Assembly: GCA_905214925.1 (NCBI GenBank)
Contig: CAJMOB010000012.1
Coordinates: 1-64,000, forward strand
Length of the DNA: 64,000 bases
DNA from: Scybalomonas sp905214925
GTDB taxonomy: Bacteria > Bacillota > Clostridia > Lachnospirales > Lachnospiraceae
Direction of reading: 5' to 3'
The notes beneath the pieces were generated by a model. That model was given only the letters and a program-made list of their open reading frames with translations, was not told the origin of the DNA and did no database searches. Below, in pieces: positions 34,150 to 43,040 of this stretch. How positions within the stretch are numbered: position 1 is the stretch's first letter; each line of letters opens with the position of its first letter. The translations under genes and the position numbers were made by a program.

Positions 34150-34968
34150 CTATAAGTTAAAAACCTTCTGATTCAAATCAGTTTCATGATCGGAAATACA
34201 ATCTATACAGGTTTCTTCCTCAGATAACTGCTTTATCCATGACAACGACTTTATCATTGCTTCTTTATCATGGATTAATCCTGGTAATATCATCTGTTCC
34301 CAAGATTTTCTTGCATATCCACAATCTCCAGCAAGCAACAATGATTTACCATGATTTTGAATTAAAATTGCTGTCATCCCTGGGGTATGTCCTGGTAAAA
34401 ATACAAGTTTTACCGTTCCATCTCCAAATATATCATAAGATTTATTCCATGGAGTCGTATTATCTGGTGTAAATGGTATCAATTCCAACTGTTCTTCTTG
34501 CCACATATGACTACAATATCCATCTCCCTCCTTTGCTGCCTGTAATTCTTCTTTTGAAACAAGAATATGTTTCGCTTCTGAAACATGGCGCAATCCTCCT
34601 GCATGATCAACATGCATATGACCAAGCACAACATAATCTAGCTCTTCAGCTTTTATTCCCATCATCTTCAATTGCTCATCCACACTCTGACCTTCTAAAA
34701 GAATTGGTCTATCAACTAAATAAGCGATTCCAATTTCTTTTTCTGGATTCTCCCGAACTTCCTTTCCCCATGAAGTATCATAAAGAATTTTTCCTTTCGG
34801 ATGCTCTATCAGAAACGCGTATACAGGTGGAGTAATATGATACTCTTTAGGACGAGCTGTATAATACATACATTCTGGATAATTGGCATCTTCCTCATAA
34901 AACAGTGTACTTGAATCAGTATCTACATTCCCACAATGTAATACTGTAACTTTAATGTCATTCACCAT
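34150..34968 (-). CDS. Metallo-beta-lactamase-fold hydrolase, AHL lactonase family
   Basis: A 272-residue metal hydrolase of the N-acyl-homoserine-lactonase branch. The metal motif is V-L-G-H-M-H-V-D-H-A-G-G, with later L-P-G-H-T-P-G and L-L-A-G-D-C-G-Y ligands. There is no signal peptide. The enzyme could open lactones; the natural substrate in an anaerobe is unknown, since family members include general lactonases. AAAGGAAG precedes ATG. It is divergent from a TetR gene, which probably controls it. Confidence 0.85.
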   Translation of the reverse strand: MVNDIKVTVLHCGNVDTDSSTLFYEEDANYPECMYYTARPKEYHITPPVYAFLIEHPKGKILYDTSWGKEVRENPEKEIGIAYLVDRPILLEGQSVDEQLKMMGIKAEELDYVVLGHMHVDHAGGLRHVSEAKHILVSKEELQAAKEGDGYCSHMWQEEQLELIPFTPDNTTPWNKSYDIFGDGTVKLVFLPGHTPGMTAILIQNHGKSLLLAGDCGYARKSWEQMILPGLIHDKEAMIKSLSWIKQLSEEETCIDCISDHETDLNQKVFNL

Positions 34969-35051
34969 ATTTATATCTTCCTTTTAAACTCTTCAACTAA
35001 TTTAATTTTATATCTTTTATTTATTCTACATATTTCATTCTTTCCGTCAAT

Positions 35052-35089
35052 GGTACACAGTGCTATAATGTAGTATATTCGGTACACTG
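35052..35089. promoter_or_regulatory. Repeated GGTACAC motifs in the divergent TetR/lactonase promoter
   Basis: GGTACACAG (35052-35060) and GGTACACTG (35081-35089) recur 29 bases apart, with ACAGTG/CACTGT also pairing. TATAAT (35064-35069) lies between them. Candidate TetR operator. Confidence 0.5.
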
Positions 35090-35121
35090 TCTATATTTTA
35101 TCCGAATGATAGGAGGACAAA

Positions 35122-35733
35122 ATGGCTAATTACACAAAAAAAATTCTTGCACAAACCTTACAAGAATTAATGAAAGAAAAATTATTAGATGATATTACTG
35201 TACAGGAACTTATTGAGAGAAGTTCTATGAACCGCAAAACGTTTTATTACCATTTCCACAACATTGCCGAATTGCTAAAATGGATTATAAAAGAGAATTT
35301 TTCTAGTGTAAAAACCTTACCCATTGCTCTTGATACTTGGAATACCAATACTATAAATCTATTGACTTTTATAAAAGAGAATAAGTTTTTCTTTCATTCC
35401 ATCCATTATTCTCGCTATTGCGCTGAAATACGTATGTACCTAAAATTATTGCTGGATGAAGATATCGATAAATTTGTTGCAATTGCTTGGGAATTTTACA
35501 CAAGAAATAGTGCAATTGAATACACTCTCACCGAAGCTAATCAAAACTACATAGTAAAATATTATTCTGGTGCAATTTATTCTCTTTTGGAAGAATGGCT
35601 TCTTGGTGGAATGAAAGAACCCATTGATGACTTTGTTGATATACTAGTTAAACTGGTCAATCATAGCATGTATCAAGCTTTTGACTCTCTATCTACAACA
35701 GTTGAAACTTCATCATTATTTACCATTATATAA
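35122..35733 (+). CDS. TetR/AcrR-family regulator
   Basis: A 203-residue regulator. The N-terminal TetR helix-turn-helix is clear (I-L-A-Q-T-L-Q-E-L-M, then I-T-V-Q-E-L-I-E-R-S-S-M-N-R-K-T-F-Y-Y-H-F), and the helical C-terminal domain would bind a ligand. AGGAGG precedes ATG. It is divergent from the lactonase-like gene with a shared 150-base regulatory region carrying repeated motifs, so it probably represses that gene and itself. Confidence 0.88.
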   Translation: MANYTKKILAQTLQELMKEKLLDDITVQELIERSSMNRKTFYYHFHNIAELLKWIIKENFSSVKTLPIALDTWNTNTINLLTFIKENKFFFHSIHYSRYCAEIRMYLKLLLDEDIDKFVAIAWEFYTRNSAIEYTLTEANQNYIVKYYSGAIYSLLEEWLLGGMKEPIDDFVDILVKLVNHSMYQAFDSLSTTVETSSLFTII

Positions 35734-35833
35734 AGAGATTTGTAGCAAATTCATTCCATGATTTTCATTCCTTTGACTGATAAAAAACATAGATAGAAAA
35801 TATGCGAAAGAATTATTAAACAGTATTGGCTAT

Positions 35834-36682
35834 ATGCAAAGTGTGACAGACCGCGATAGAGCCATGATCGCTTTATCCTATCATTGCTTAAATCTTACCG
35901 ATGTTTTTTGGGTAAAGGGTTCTCATGAGACAATTTCTTACCAATCGATTAATTTGTATGAAAATCATTTATCCAATGCTTTTGTTGATATCGGTCTTCG
36001 TGGAAAACCTATGACAGTTACCAACCCAGAATTAATTGCAGATTCTATGTCAACGGGTGGCTGCTATCCAAAGGCTTGGTTTCGACTACAGGATCGTTTT
36101 ATTCTGTACAAAAACGGGGGCTACGATGATGTCATGCATGAAGTTATCGCTAGTGAACTATGCCAATGTTTTTCTTGTCATCAAGTTCCTTATTCTCTCG
36201 GTGAATATCAGAAAACTCCAGTTTCTGTTAGTCCTATCATGACTTCATTAGAATACAGCATTGTTTCTATTCGAGATTTCATGATTTATGCCGAAAATCA
36301 TGACTTTAACTATCTTGATTTCATTTTAAAATTGGATTCATATTCCTACTATATGATGAATATACTGGATTATTTGGTTGGAAATATCGATAGACATTGG
36401 GAAAATTGGGGGTTATTAATTGACAATCAGACAAATAAACCAATACGACTTCATGATCTCATGGATTTTAATAAAGCATTTTCTGCCTATGATACAATCG
36501 ATGGTGCCAATTGCTTGACAACAAAAGACACACAAACACAAAAAGAAGCAGCCATTTATGCTGTAAAACAGCTCGGATTACCACAGATAAAAGAAATTAA
36601 TTCTAGTATCTTTCGAGGAGATAAAAAAATTGAGAAAATGTTTTTTGAACGATTAGGACTTTTGAACCAATATAAAAACTGA
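35834..36682 (+). CDS. HipA-like kinase domain, N-terminally truncated
   Basis: 282 residues matching the kinase part of HipA-like proteins: R-F-I-L-Y-K-N-G (ATP-binding Lys), H-E-V-I-A-S-E-L, the catalytic G-N-I-D-R-H-W-E-N-W-G and the metal motif L-M-D-F-N-K-A-F. The in-frame region upstream (from about 35780, N-I-D-R-K-Y-A-K-E-L-L) still looks like family sequence, but it is stopped by TGA, and about 100 N-terminal residues are missing. No good ribosome site precedes the ATG. No HipB-like antitoxin lies beside it. It may be a pseudogene or a shortened protein; the catalytic residues remain. Confidence 0.65.
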   Translation: MQSVTDRDRAMIALSYHCLNLTDVFWVKGSHETISYQSINLYENHLSNAFVDIGLRGKPMTVTNPELIADSMSTGGCYPKAWFRLQDRFILYKNGGYDDVMHEVIASELCQCFSCHQVPYSLGEYQKTPVSVSPIMTSLEYSIVSIRDFMIYAENHDFNYLDFILKLDSYSYYMMNILDYLVGNIDRHWENWGLLIDNQTNKPIRLHDLMDFNKAFSAYDTIDGANCLTTKDTQTQKEAAIYAVKQLGLPQIKEINSSIFRGDKKIEKMFFERLGLLNQYKN

Positions 36683-36688
36683 AAATAT

Positions 36689-36736
36689 AAAGGTTATGAC
36701 ATCAGCTAGATATTTTTAGCTGGTATCATAACCTTT
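36689..36736. terminator. Terminator after the HipA-like gene
   Basis: AAAGGTTATGA (36689-36699) pairs with TCATAACCTTT (36726-36736), with an inner AGCTA/TAGCT pairing, followed by TATA. It also bounds the leftward operon ending at 36803. Confidence 0.7.
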
Positions 36737-36802
36737 TATAGCTCTTCGTAATCGTTATTCGCCAAACACTCAATTATATCTTGTTAGTTACTTCGCGATT
36801 TT

Positions 36803-37600
36803 CTATAATCCTTTTGTAACATCAATCTGAAACCATTTCTCAGATATTTTCTGTAGTGTACCATCATTTAACATTTCTTGTATTGCCTCATCTACAGCGT
36901 CTCTTTTTTCATCTGATTTTTTATCATTTTTTCTAAAATAATATCTTATATTTGTTGAAAGTAAATCTTCATCAAAAATCCTAACATCAATTGCTGCTTT
37001 TTTTGAATCAAACACTAAAGAAACTTTAGAAGACATCCATGCATCGCTACGCCTCATTGATAAATAATTAAGACCTGAATTATTTTCAAAAATAAATAAC
37101 TGTAACCCTTTTTCTTGACTTAGTTCGTCTCCAACTGCTTGTCCCTGACTTCCTTCTGCCACCGCTACTTTTTTTCCTTTTAAATCATCTATTGTATACA
37201 ATTGTGTATTATCAGCTAAAACTGCTATGCTAAGATTATCTAACGCATATGCTTTCGATGCTGCATATTTTTCTAAACGCTCCTTTGTTTCTCCTAAAAA
37301 AGTAGTTGCCACATCTGCTTTTCCTGAATCTAATGAACCAAAGATACTGCTAAATCCCATCGTTTCCATTTTCACTTCATAGCCTGTCCTTTTTGCGATT
37401 TCATTCCATATATCTACCTCAAATCCTTTATGCTCTCCATTTTCAATATAAGAATATGGTGGTTCTGTATTTGCACATGCTACAATAATTGACTTCTCAT
37501 CCTTCTCTTCTTTATTGTCAACTTTAGAATTTCCACATCCTACGAAAAGCAAGGCAGCAAAACAGATAACCATTCTCCTCAAAATTTTCTCCTTTTTCAT
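36803..37600 (-). CDS. Amino-acid ABC transporter binding lipoprotein (copy 3)
   Basis: A 265-residue solute-binding protein (SBP_bac_3 type). The lipobox is L-F-V-G-C-G-N, so it is membrane-anchored outside the cell. The binding fold is marked by P-P-Y-S-Y-I-E-N-G-E-H-K-G-F-E-V-D and D-L-K-G-K-K-V-A-V-A-E-G-S-Q-G-Q. ATG at 37600 is chosen with AAGGA upstream; a GTG seven codons earlier is less likely. It is nearly the same as the upstream copy through the N-terminal half but varies in the ligand-side C-terminal half. Last gene of the operon. Confidence 0.88.
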   Translation of the reverse strand: MKKEKILRRMVICFAALLFVGCGNSKVDNKEEKDEKSIIVACANTEPPYSYIENGEHKGFEVDIWNEIAKRTGYEVKMETMGFSSIFGSLDSGKADVATTFLGETKERLEKYAASKAYALDNLSIAVLADNTQLYTIDDLKGKKVAVAEGSQGQAVGDELSQEKGLQLFIFENNSGLNYLSMRRSDAWMSSKVSLVFDSKKAAIDVRIFDEDLLSTNIRYYFRKNDKKSDEKRDAVDEAIQEMLNDGTLQKISEKWFQIDVTKGL

Positions 37601-37704
37601 TTCCTCATTTCCTTCTAACACTATATAAATGTAATTTTACACCCCATAACTATCATCCAACTAAATCCTATTAGACTCCTATTTTAACTATTTAGGAAAT
37701 ATCT

Positions 37705-38511
37705 CTATTCTACTCCTTCAGTTACATCTCTATGGAACCATTTTTCAGAAAGTTGTTTTACCGTTCCATCTTTTAACATTGCTTCTAAAGCCTTATCCAC
37801 AGCTTCTCTCTTTGTATCGGATTCTGCATCATTTTTTCTAAAGAAATATCCAACATTAGAAGAACTTAACTCTGCATCTAAAATTCGAATATTCACTCCC
37901 GCTTTTGCAGAGTCAAAAGATAATGTAATCTTAGAATCCATCCATGCATCGCTACGATTTAAAGCTAAATCTTGGACACCTGAAGTTCCATCTCCAAAGA
38001 TTGTAAGTTCAAAGTTTTTTTCTTTGCTCACAGTTTCTGCAACTGCTTGCCCTTGACTTCCTTCTGCCACTGCTACTTTTTTTCCTTTTAAATCATCTAT
38101 CGTATTAATGTCTGTATTTCCAGATAAAACTGCAACACCAACACCATCATGGCCATAAGATACAGAAGCATTATATTTTTCTAATCGCTCTTCTGTCTTT
38201 CCAAAAAAGTTGCCCGCCACATCTACCTTTCCAGAATCTAAGGCTCCAAAAATACTACTAAATCCCATTGTTTCCATTTTTACTTCATAGCCTGTCCTTT
38301 TTGCGATTTCATTCCACATATCCACTTCAAATCCCTTATGCTCTCCATTTTCTACATAAGAATATGGCTCTGCTGTATTAGAACAAGCTACAACCATCAT
38401 TTTTTCATTCTTTTCCTCTTTCGTACTATCTACATTAGAACTTCCACATCCTGCCAATAGTGCCCCAATTACACATATCGTGATTGTATGAAATAATCCT
38501 CTTTTTTTCAT
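37705..38511 (-). CDS. Amino-acid ABC transporter binding lipoprotein (copy 2)
   Basis: 268 residues, with signal sequence and lipobox L-L-A-G-C-G-S. Shares with copy 3 the stretch E-N-G-E-H-K-G-F-E-V-D then W-N-E-I-A-K-R-T-G-Y-E-V-K-M-E, so the two arose by tandem duplication. Ligand-contact regions differ (T-S-G-V-Q-D-L-A-L versus N-S-G-L-N-Y-L-S-M), suggesting related but distinct substrates. GGAGATAAAGGAA precedes ATG. It follows the Mo enzyme gene by 53 bases. Confidence 0.9.
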   Translation of the reverse strand: MKKRGLFHTITICVIGALLAGCGSSNVDSTKEEKNEKMMVVACSNTAEPYSYVENGEHKGFEVDMWNEIAKRTGYEVKMETMGFSSIFGALDSGKVDVAGNFFGKTEERLEKYNASVSYGHDGVGVAVLSGNTDINTIDDLKGKKVAVAEGSQGQAVAETVSKEKNFELTIFGDGTSGVQDLALNRSDAWMDSKITLSFDSAKAGVNIRILDAELSSSNVGYFFRKNDAESDTKREAVDKALEAMLKDGTVKQLSEKWFHRDVTEGVE

Positions 38512-38564
38512 TTCCTTTATCTCCTAGCATTCTTATATTTTTCTATAAATTATATTTCGTTCAC

Positions 38565-40637
38565 TTACTTTTCTTTTACTTTTTCAATTCTACAAAAATA
38601 GCTCTTATATCCTGGGAATCCAGAAATAGGATCGAGATAATTTTTATCTATTACCTCATTAATATCTGTCTCTTTATTTCCATGATACATATGAATCACT
38701 CCTGGAAGTCCAATTCCATTTAGATGAACTGACACTTTTATCCTTCCAACTGGTGTGACAAGCCAAACTATTTCTTTCTCTACCACATTCAATCGTTCTC
38801 CATCTAATGGATGCATTTCTATCACACTATTATTTTCTATATTCTTAAGCCATGATAATCGATATACTCTTGAGTGAAATAAATGAGGTTTTCTAGAACC
38901 GGTATTCAACAAATAAGGATACTTCTCTTTCTCAATAGGAAAAATTTCTTCAAAAACATAATAACGAGGCAATGGATCATATCCAATACGGTCTTGATAT
39001 TTTTCTAATACACTAGAATATAGCTCTATTTTCCCACTTTTTGTATCAAATCCAGTTTCTTCATAACTCTTATTTGTCGGCTGTACAACATATTTTGCTT
39101 TCATACCATTTGGATTTTTTCTTAACATCGCCACTGTAATCCCAGTTGGTTTTAGAAGATAATCCATATATTTTTCATATCCTAGATCTAAAATCTCATC
39201 TTCAACACCTAAATATTTTGCTAATTCCATAATAATCTGAATATCATTTTTACTCTCTCCTAAAGGCTCTACTACCTTGTTAGATAAATAACAATATTCT
39301 CCTTTAACATACACTTCTTCTCGCTCAAAAGAAGTACAAGCTGGTAAAATTAAATCTGCATATTTTGCTGTATCCGTCATAAACATATCGACATCAACAA
39401 AGAAATCTACTTTTCTCAAAGCCTCTAACATTTTTTGAGGCTGTGGCCACATACGATGATTCATCCCCATAGCAACAATCCCTTGTATTTGGTAAGGTTT
39501 TTCTTCTAGGATATAATCACTCAGTTTTACACCTTGTACCTCTTGGCATGGCAAATCAAACCAAACTGGAAAATCATCTTCTCCAATCCCCTCTTCTTTG
39601 TCATTTCTCTTTACTTTTTCATACTCTTCCATAACTGCTTTTGGATTTGGAACCACACGGTTTCCACCAGGAATATCATAATTACCAGTTAATGCAATTA
39701 ATGAAAAAATAGCTCTATAATTTTGAACGCCATTGATATTATGTACGACTGGTGAAGCGGATGTGTAAATCGCAGAAGGCTTATGAAGTGCATATAATTT
39801 CGCCACTTTATATATTTGCCCTTCTAAAACTCCTGTTATTTTCTCTGCCCATTTTGGAGTAAATGCTTCTACATGCTTTTTAAATTCTTCAAACCCTTCT
39901 ACATATTTTTCTATAAATTCTATATCATACCAACCTTCTTTGATAATGATATGAGCGATTGCCAAAGCTAATGCACCATCTGTTCCAGGCTTTAACTGTA
40001 AATGAATATCTGCTTTTTGTGCAGTTTCTGATTTTCGTGGATCGATTACGATCAGTTTTGTGCCATTCTCTTTTGCATTTCGTATCCATCCACTTTTTGG
40101 CGTATTACTGTAATAAGGGTTTGAACTCCAAACTAAGACTGTTTTTGCATTTTTTATATCCGCAGAACAAAGATGATTTCCAAATAAAAGTTTCCACGCT
40201 AAAACAACAGCTTGATAACACACACTAGATTCTGAACAATAATTTGGTGTTCCAAACCCATTGCTCAACCTCAAATAGGCAGGACGATACCACTTTGGAT
40301 GTCCAGAATAAAACACAACAGATTTGCCTCCATATACTTTTTTAATGTTATTCAATCTCTCCTGAACTAGTGTATAGGCTTCTTCCCAGCTAATTCTTTG
40401 AAACTCTCCACTTCCCCTCTCTCCTATTCTTTTCATAGGATATAAAACTCGTTCTTTGTGATATAAAAACTGTGTCGCTGCTGCTCCTTTTGCACATATT
40501 TTTCCTTCATGACCTACAAACTCTCGATTCCCCTCTACCGAAATCATTTTATTATCTTTTACATAAGCATTGATAGGGCAACATGTACTACATATAGCAC
40601 ATGCTGTTTTTTTTATTTGAATAGACTCTGACATCAT
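38565..40637 (-). CDS. Molybdopterin oxidoreductase (PhsA/PsrA-like), cytoplasmic
   Basis: A 690-residue bis-MGD enzyme. [4Fe-4S] ligands C13-x2-C16-x3-C20-x27-C48 lead the protein. Then come the molybdopterin domains (G-S-G-E-F-Q-R-I-S-W-E-E-A and V-W-S-S-N-P-Y-Y-S-N-T), and C140 in S-E-S-S-V-C-Y-Q-A fits the catalytic Cys of the PhsA/PsrA branch. The C-terminal cofactor domain follows (L-N-T-G-S-R-K-P-H-L-F). There is no Tat signal, so it works in the cytoplasm. ATG at 40637 is chosen for GGAGATATA; a longer frame into the upstream gene is unlikely. Electrons probably come from the 4Fe-4S protein encoded upstream. Substrate unknown; an S- or N-oxide of the imported amino acid is one possibility. 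Confidence 0.88.
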   Translation of the reverse strand: MMSESIQIKKTACAICSTCCPINAYVKDNKMISVEGNREFVGHEGKICAKGAAATQFLYHKERVLYPMKRIGERGSGEFQRISWEEAYTLVQERLNNIKKVYGGKSVVFYSGHPKWYRPAYLRLSNGFGTPNYCSESSVCYQAVVLAWKLLFGNHLCSADIKNAKTVLVWSSNPYYSNTPKSGWIRNAKENGTKLIVIDPRKSETAQKADIHLQLKPGTDGALALAIAHIIIKEGWYDIEFIEKYVEGFEEFKKHVEAFTPKWAEKITGVLEGQIYKVAKLYALHKPSAIYTSASPVVHNINGVQNYRAIFSLIALTGNYDIPGGNRVVPNPKAVMEEYEKVKRNDKEEGIGEDDFPVWFDLPCQEVQGVKLSDYILEEKPYQIQGIVAMGMNHRMWPQPQKMLEALRKVDFFVDVDMFMTDTAKYADLILPACTSFEREEVYVKGEYCYLSNKVVEPLGESKNDIQIIMELAKYLGVEDEILDLGYEKYMDYLLKPTGITVAMLRKNPNGMKAKYVVQPTNKSYEETGFDTKSGKIELYSSVLEKYQDRIGYDPLPRYYVFEEIFPIEKEKYPYLLNTGSRKPHLFHSRVYRLSWLKNIENNSVIEMHPLDGERLNVVEKEIVWLVTPVGRIKVSVHLNGIGLPGVIHMYHGNKETDINEVIDKNYLDPISGFPGYKSYFCRIEKVKEK

Positions 40638-40656
40638 TATATCTCCATAATACATC

Positions 40657-41079
40657 TTAATGTTGAATAGCAATCGCTCCTGTACAGCAGGCACTGACAC
40701 AAGCAGGTTCTCGTCCCTCTTTTAATCGATTCATACAAGCATCACATTTTTGCATTTTACCATCTTCTTCAAAACGGATGACTCCATTTGGACAAATGGA
40801 CTGACACCTTTTACAACCGACACATTTCTCTTTATGAACCAATACAAAACCACTATCATCTCTATAAATGGCTTTTTTTTGACATGCCTCTAAGCATATG
40901 CCACAGTGTGTACAACCGATACAAATTTTTCTTAATATGCCTTGTTTCTCATCAAACACTTCTTTTATATGAATATAACTAAAGGCATCTTCTTTGTCTG
41001 GTGTATTATGCTGTGCAATACACATAACATGACAGGTATAACATCCGATACATTTACTTTCATCAAATATAAGTTTCAT
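40657..41079 (-). CDS. Four-cluster [4Fe-4S] electron-transfer subunit
   Basis: 140 residues of the DmsB/PhsB/HycB type. Cys groups: C10-x2-C13-x2-C16-x3-C20, then C53-x2-C56-x2-C59 with C62 and C66, then C86-x2-C89-x2-C92-x3-C96, then C112-x2-C115 and C127 to C132. That is enough for four cubane clusters. ATG at 41079 follows GAGGAA; the frame could be read 30 codons longer but lacks homology there. It lies 19 bases before the Mo enzyme gene and would deliver electrons to it. Confidence 0.92.
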   Translation of the reverse strand: MKLIFDESKCIGCYTCHVMCIAQHNTPDKEDAFSYIHIKEVFDEKQGILRKICIGCTHCGICLEACQKKAIYRDDSGFVLVHKEKCVGCKRCQSICPNGVIRFEEDGKMQKCDACMNRLKEGREPACVSACCTGAIAIQH

Positions 41080-41099
41080 TCTTTCCTCACCACAAATCT

Positions 41100-41765
41100 T
41101 TAATTCATTTTCAAATATCGTTGTTCTATTTTCTTTTGGAAATAACTTAATATAGTAATTAGTACCCAATAGATGAGCATGACCGCAGCATATACTTCAA
41201 AAAAACGAAATGTATTCGCTGCTTCTATCTTCGCTCTTCCCATAATATCCACTACTCCTACTACAAAAGCAATGGAAGAACCTTTAATTAAATCAATAAA
41301 ATTATTAAATAACGATGGTAATGCTATTTGAAACGCTTGTACGCCAACAATCCTTGTCATCGTCTGAATTCGATTCATTCCAAGTGACATAGCTGCTTCT
41401 ATCTGTCCTGAATCAACTGCTAAAAGAGCTCCTCTTATATTTTCAGACATATAGGCTCCCATATTTAAGCTCAAAATAATAGCAGAAGCCATCATTGGTG
41501 ACATATTTTTTATATAATCACTAAAATACGCCAAACCAAAATAAAAGAAAAATAACTGAGGAAGCAATGGGGTTGCTCGAAATATAGAAGTATAGATCTT
41601 GCATACTGTATTCAAGATTACAATATTATAATAATTGGCAAGTGCTACAACTGTTCCTAAAAGTAGAGAACATAACAATGAAATCATTGTCAATTCCATT
41701 GTTACATTTAATGCGGATGCTATTGTTGGTATCATCTCCAAAAAATACGTTATATCAAAATCCAT
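41100..41765 (-). CDS. Amino-acid ABC transporter permease 2 (HisM type)
   Basis: 221 residues with about five membrane helices and the inner-membrane EAA-like loop (G-Q-I-E-A-A-M-S-L-G-M then I-V-G-V-Q-A). Homologous to the first permease at 44689-45363 throughout (both end in a F-x-E-V/I-Y-A-A-V-M-L-I-Y-W motif). ATG overlaps the M20 stop by one base (TAATG). A heterodimer of the two permeases with the shared ATPase is the likely transporter. Confidence 0.9.
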   Translation of the reverse strand: MDFDITYFLEMIPTIASALNVTMELTMISLLCSLLLGTVVALANYYNIVILNTVCKIYTSIFRATPLLPQLFFFYFGLAYFSDYIKNMSPMMASAIILSLNMGAYMSENIRGALLAVDSGQIEAAMSLGMNRIQTMTRIVGVQAFQIALPSLFNNFIDLIKGSSIAFVVGVVDIMGRAKIEAANTFRFFEVYAAVMLIYWVLITILSYFQKKIEQRYLKMN

Positions 41766-42967
41766 TACTTGCCTCTTCTCTTTTTATCTTCTAAATAATC
41801 AATTGAAACTTGTGCCAATATAGCGACTGTTTGATATAAACAGTCTTCATCAAGGTTAAACTTGCAATTATGAATTGGATATATACAGTCTTTTTCTTTA
41901 TTTCCAACGCCTGTAAAAAAGTAACAAGAAGGAACGTTTTCAGAAAAGGAACTAAAATCATCTCCACCCATAAAAAGAAACTCTTCTTCCATAAGAGCTT
42001 CTTCTCCTAATAGCTTTTGTACAGATTGTTTTACATATTGGGTTACGATAGGATTGTTTATAACGGAACCAATTGGTATCTCATAATGAACTTCTACTTC
42101 AGCACCATGAATCTCTCCAATCCCATATGCTATTTTTTCTATCTTTTTTAATAAGAGTTCTGCGTCTTCTCTCGAAAATGTCCTGATTGTCCCACTCATT
42201 TCTCCCATTTCAGGAATCACATTCTGCGTCTCGCCTGAATGTATCTTAGTAATACTAATCACTGCCTTCTGTTTTGGAGATAATAAAATTCTCTGAATAG
42301 AAGAAATCTCATTATATATTTGATTCAATATCAAAATGGGATCGATACAGCCAAACGGTTCTGCTGCATGCCCCCCCTTTCCCTTTACTTGAATACGAAA
42401 ACTTGCTGGTGTTGTTGTAACACCACCTGATGAAATGCTATATTTTCCGATTGGAATAGTTGGTGATACATGAGAGGCAATTGCAATATCTACCTCTGGG
42501 TTTTGCAATACCCCTCCTTCAATCATCTCTCTTATACCAATTCCTTTTCCTTCTTCACATAACTGAAATACAACTTTAACACTCCCATAGATTCTCTCTC
42601 TATGCTCTTGTAAAATCGCTGCTGCTCCAAGCAACCAAGCCGTATGAGCATCATGTCCACAGGCATGCATTCTCTTGTCTAGTTTAGAACGATAAGCTAT
42701 CTGTGTCTCCTCTTGAATCGGAAGCGCATCCATATCTGCTCTCAATAAAACACAACCACCTGTGTTTTCTCCCTCTATACAGGCGATAATTCCAATTTTA
42801 TGGGAATATTGATAATGTACTCCAAACTCTTCTAATTTTGCTCTTACATATTGAATAGTTTGATTCATTTCAGAGCCTAACTCTGGGTAGGAATGCAACT
42901 GTCTTCGTATATCGACTAATTCCTCTTGCAATTCTCTTGCCATTTCTAAAACACTATTATATGCCAT
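41765..42967 (-). CDS. M20 family amidohydrolase/deacylase
   Basis: A 400-residue metallo-aminoacylase of the M20D type. Metal site: L-R-A-D-M-D-A-L-P, then C-G-H-D-A-H and C-E-E-G-K-G; dimer domain G-K-G-G-H-A-A-E-P; the later G-G-D-D-F-S-S-F closes the site. ATG at 42967 follows AGGTGA; a GTG three codons earlier is possible. Enzymes of this type hydrolyse N-acyl amino acids. Being embedded among amino-acid transporter genes suggests it deacylates the imported substrate, as SndA does for N-acetyl-S-cysteine compounds (inference). Confidence 0.88.
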   Translation of the reverse strand: MAYNSVLEMARELQEELVDIRRQLHSYPELGSEMNQTIQYVRAKLEEFGVHYQYSHKIGIIACIEGENTGGCVLLRADMDALPIQEETQIAYRSKLDKRMHACGHDAHTAWLLGAAAILQEHRERIYGSVKVVFQLCEEGKGIGIREMIEGGVLQNPEVDIAIASHVSPTIPIGKYSISSGGVTTTPASFRIQVKGKGGHAAEPFGCIDPILILNQIYNEISSIQRILLSPKQKAVISITKIHSGETQNVIPEMGEMSGTIRTFSREDAELLLKKIEKIAYGIGEIHGAEVEVHYEIPIGSVINNPIVTQYVKQSVQKLLGEEALMEEEFLFMGGDDFSSFSENVPSCYFFTGVGNKEKDCIYPIHNCKFNLDEDCLYQTVAILAQVSIDYLEDKKRRGK

Positions 42968-43040
42968 CTTTTTCACCTAATAAAACTACTTTCTACTACT
43001 TTCTATGAATAAACTTTATTGCTATCATCAAACTTCTTAT

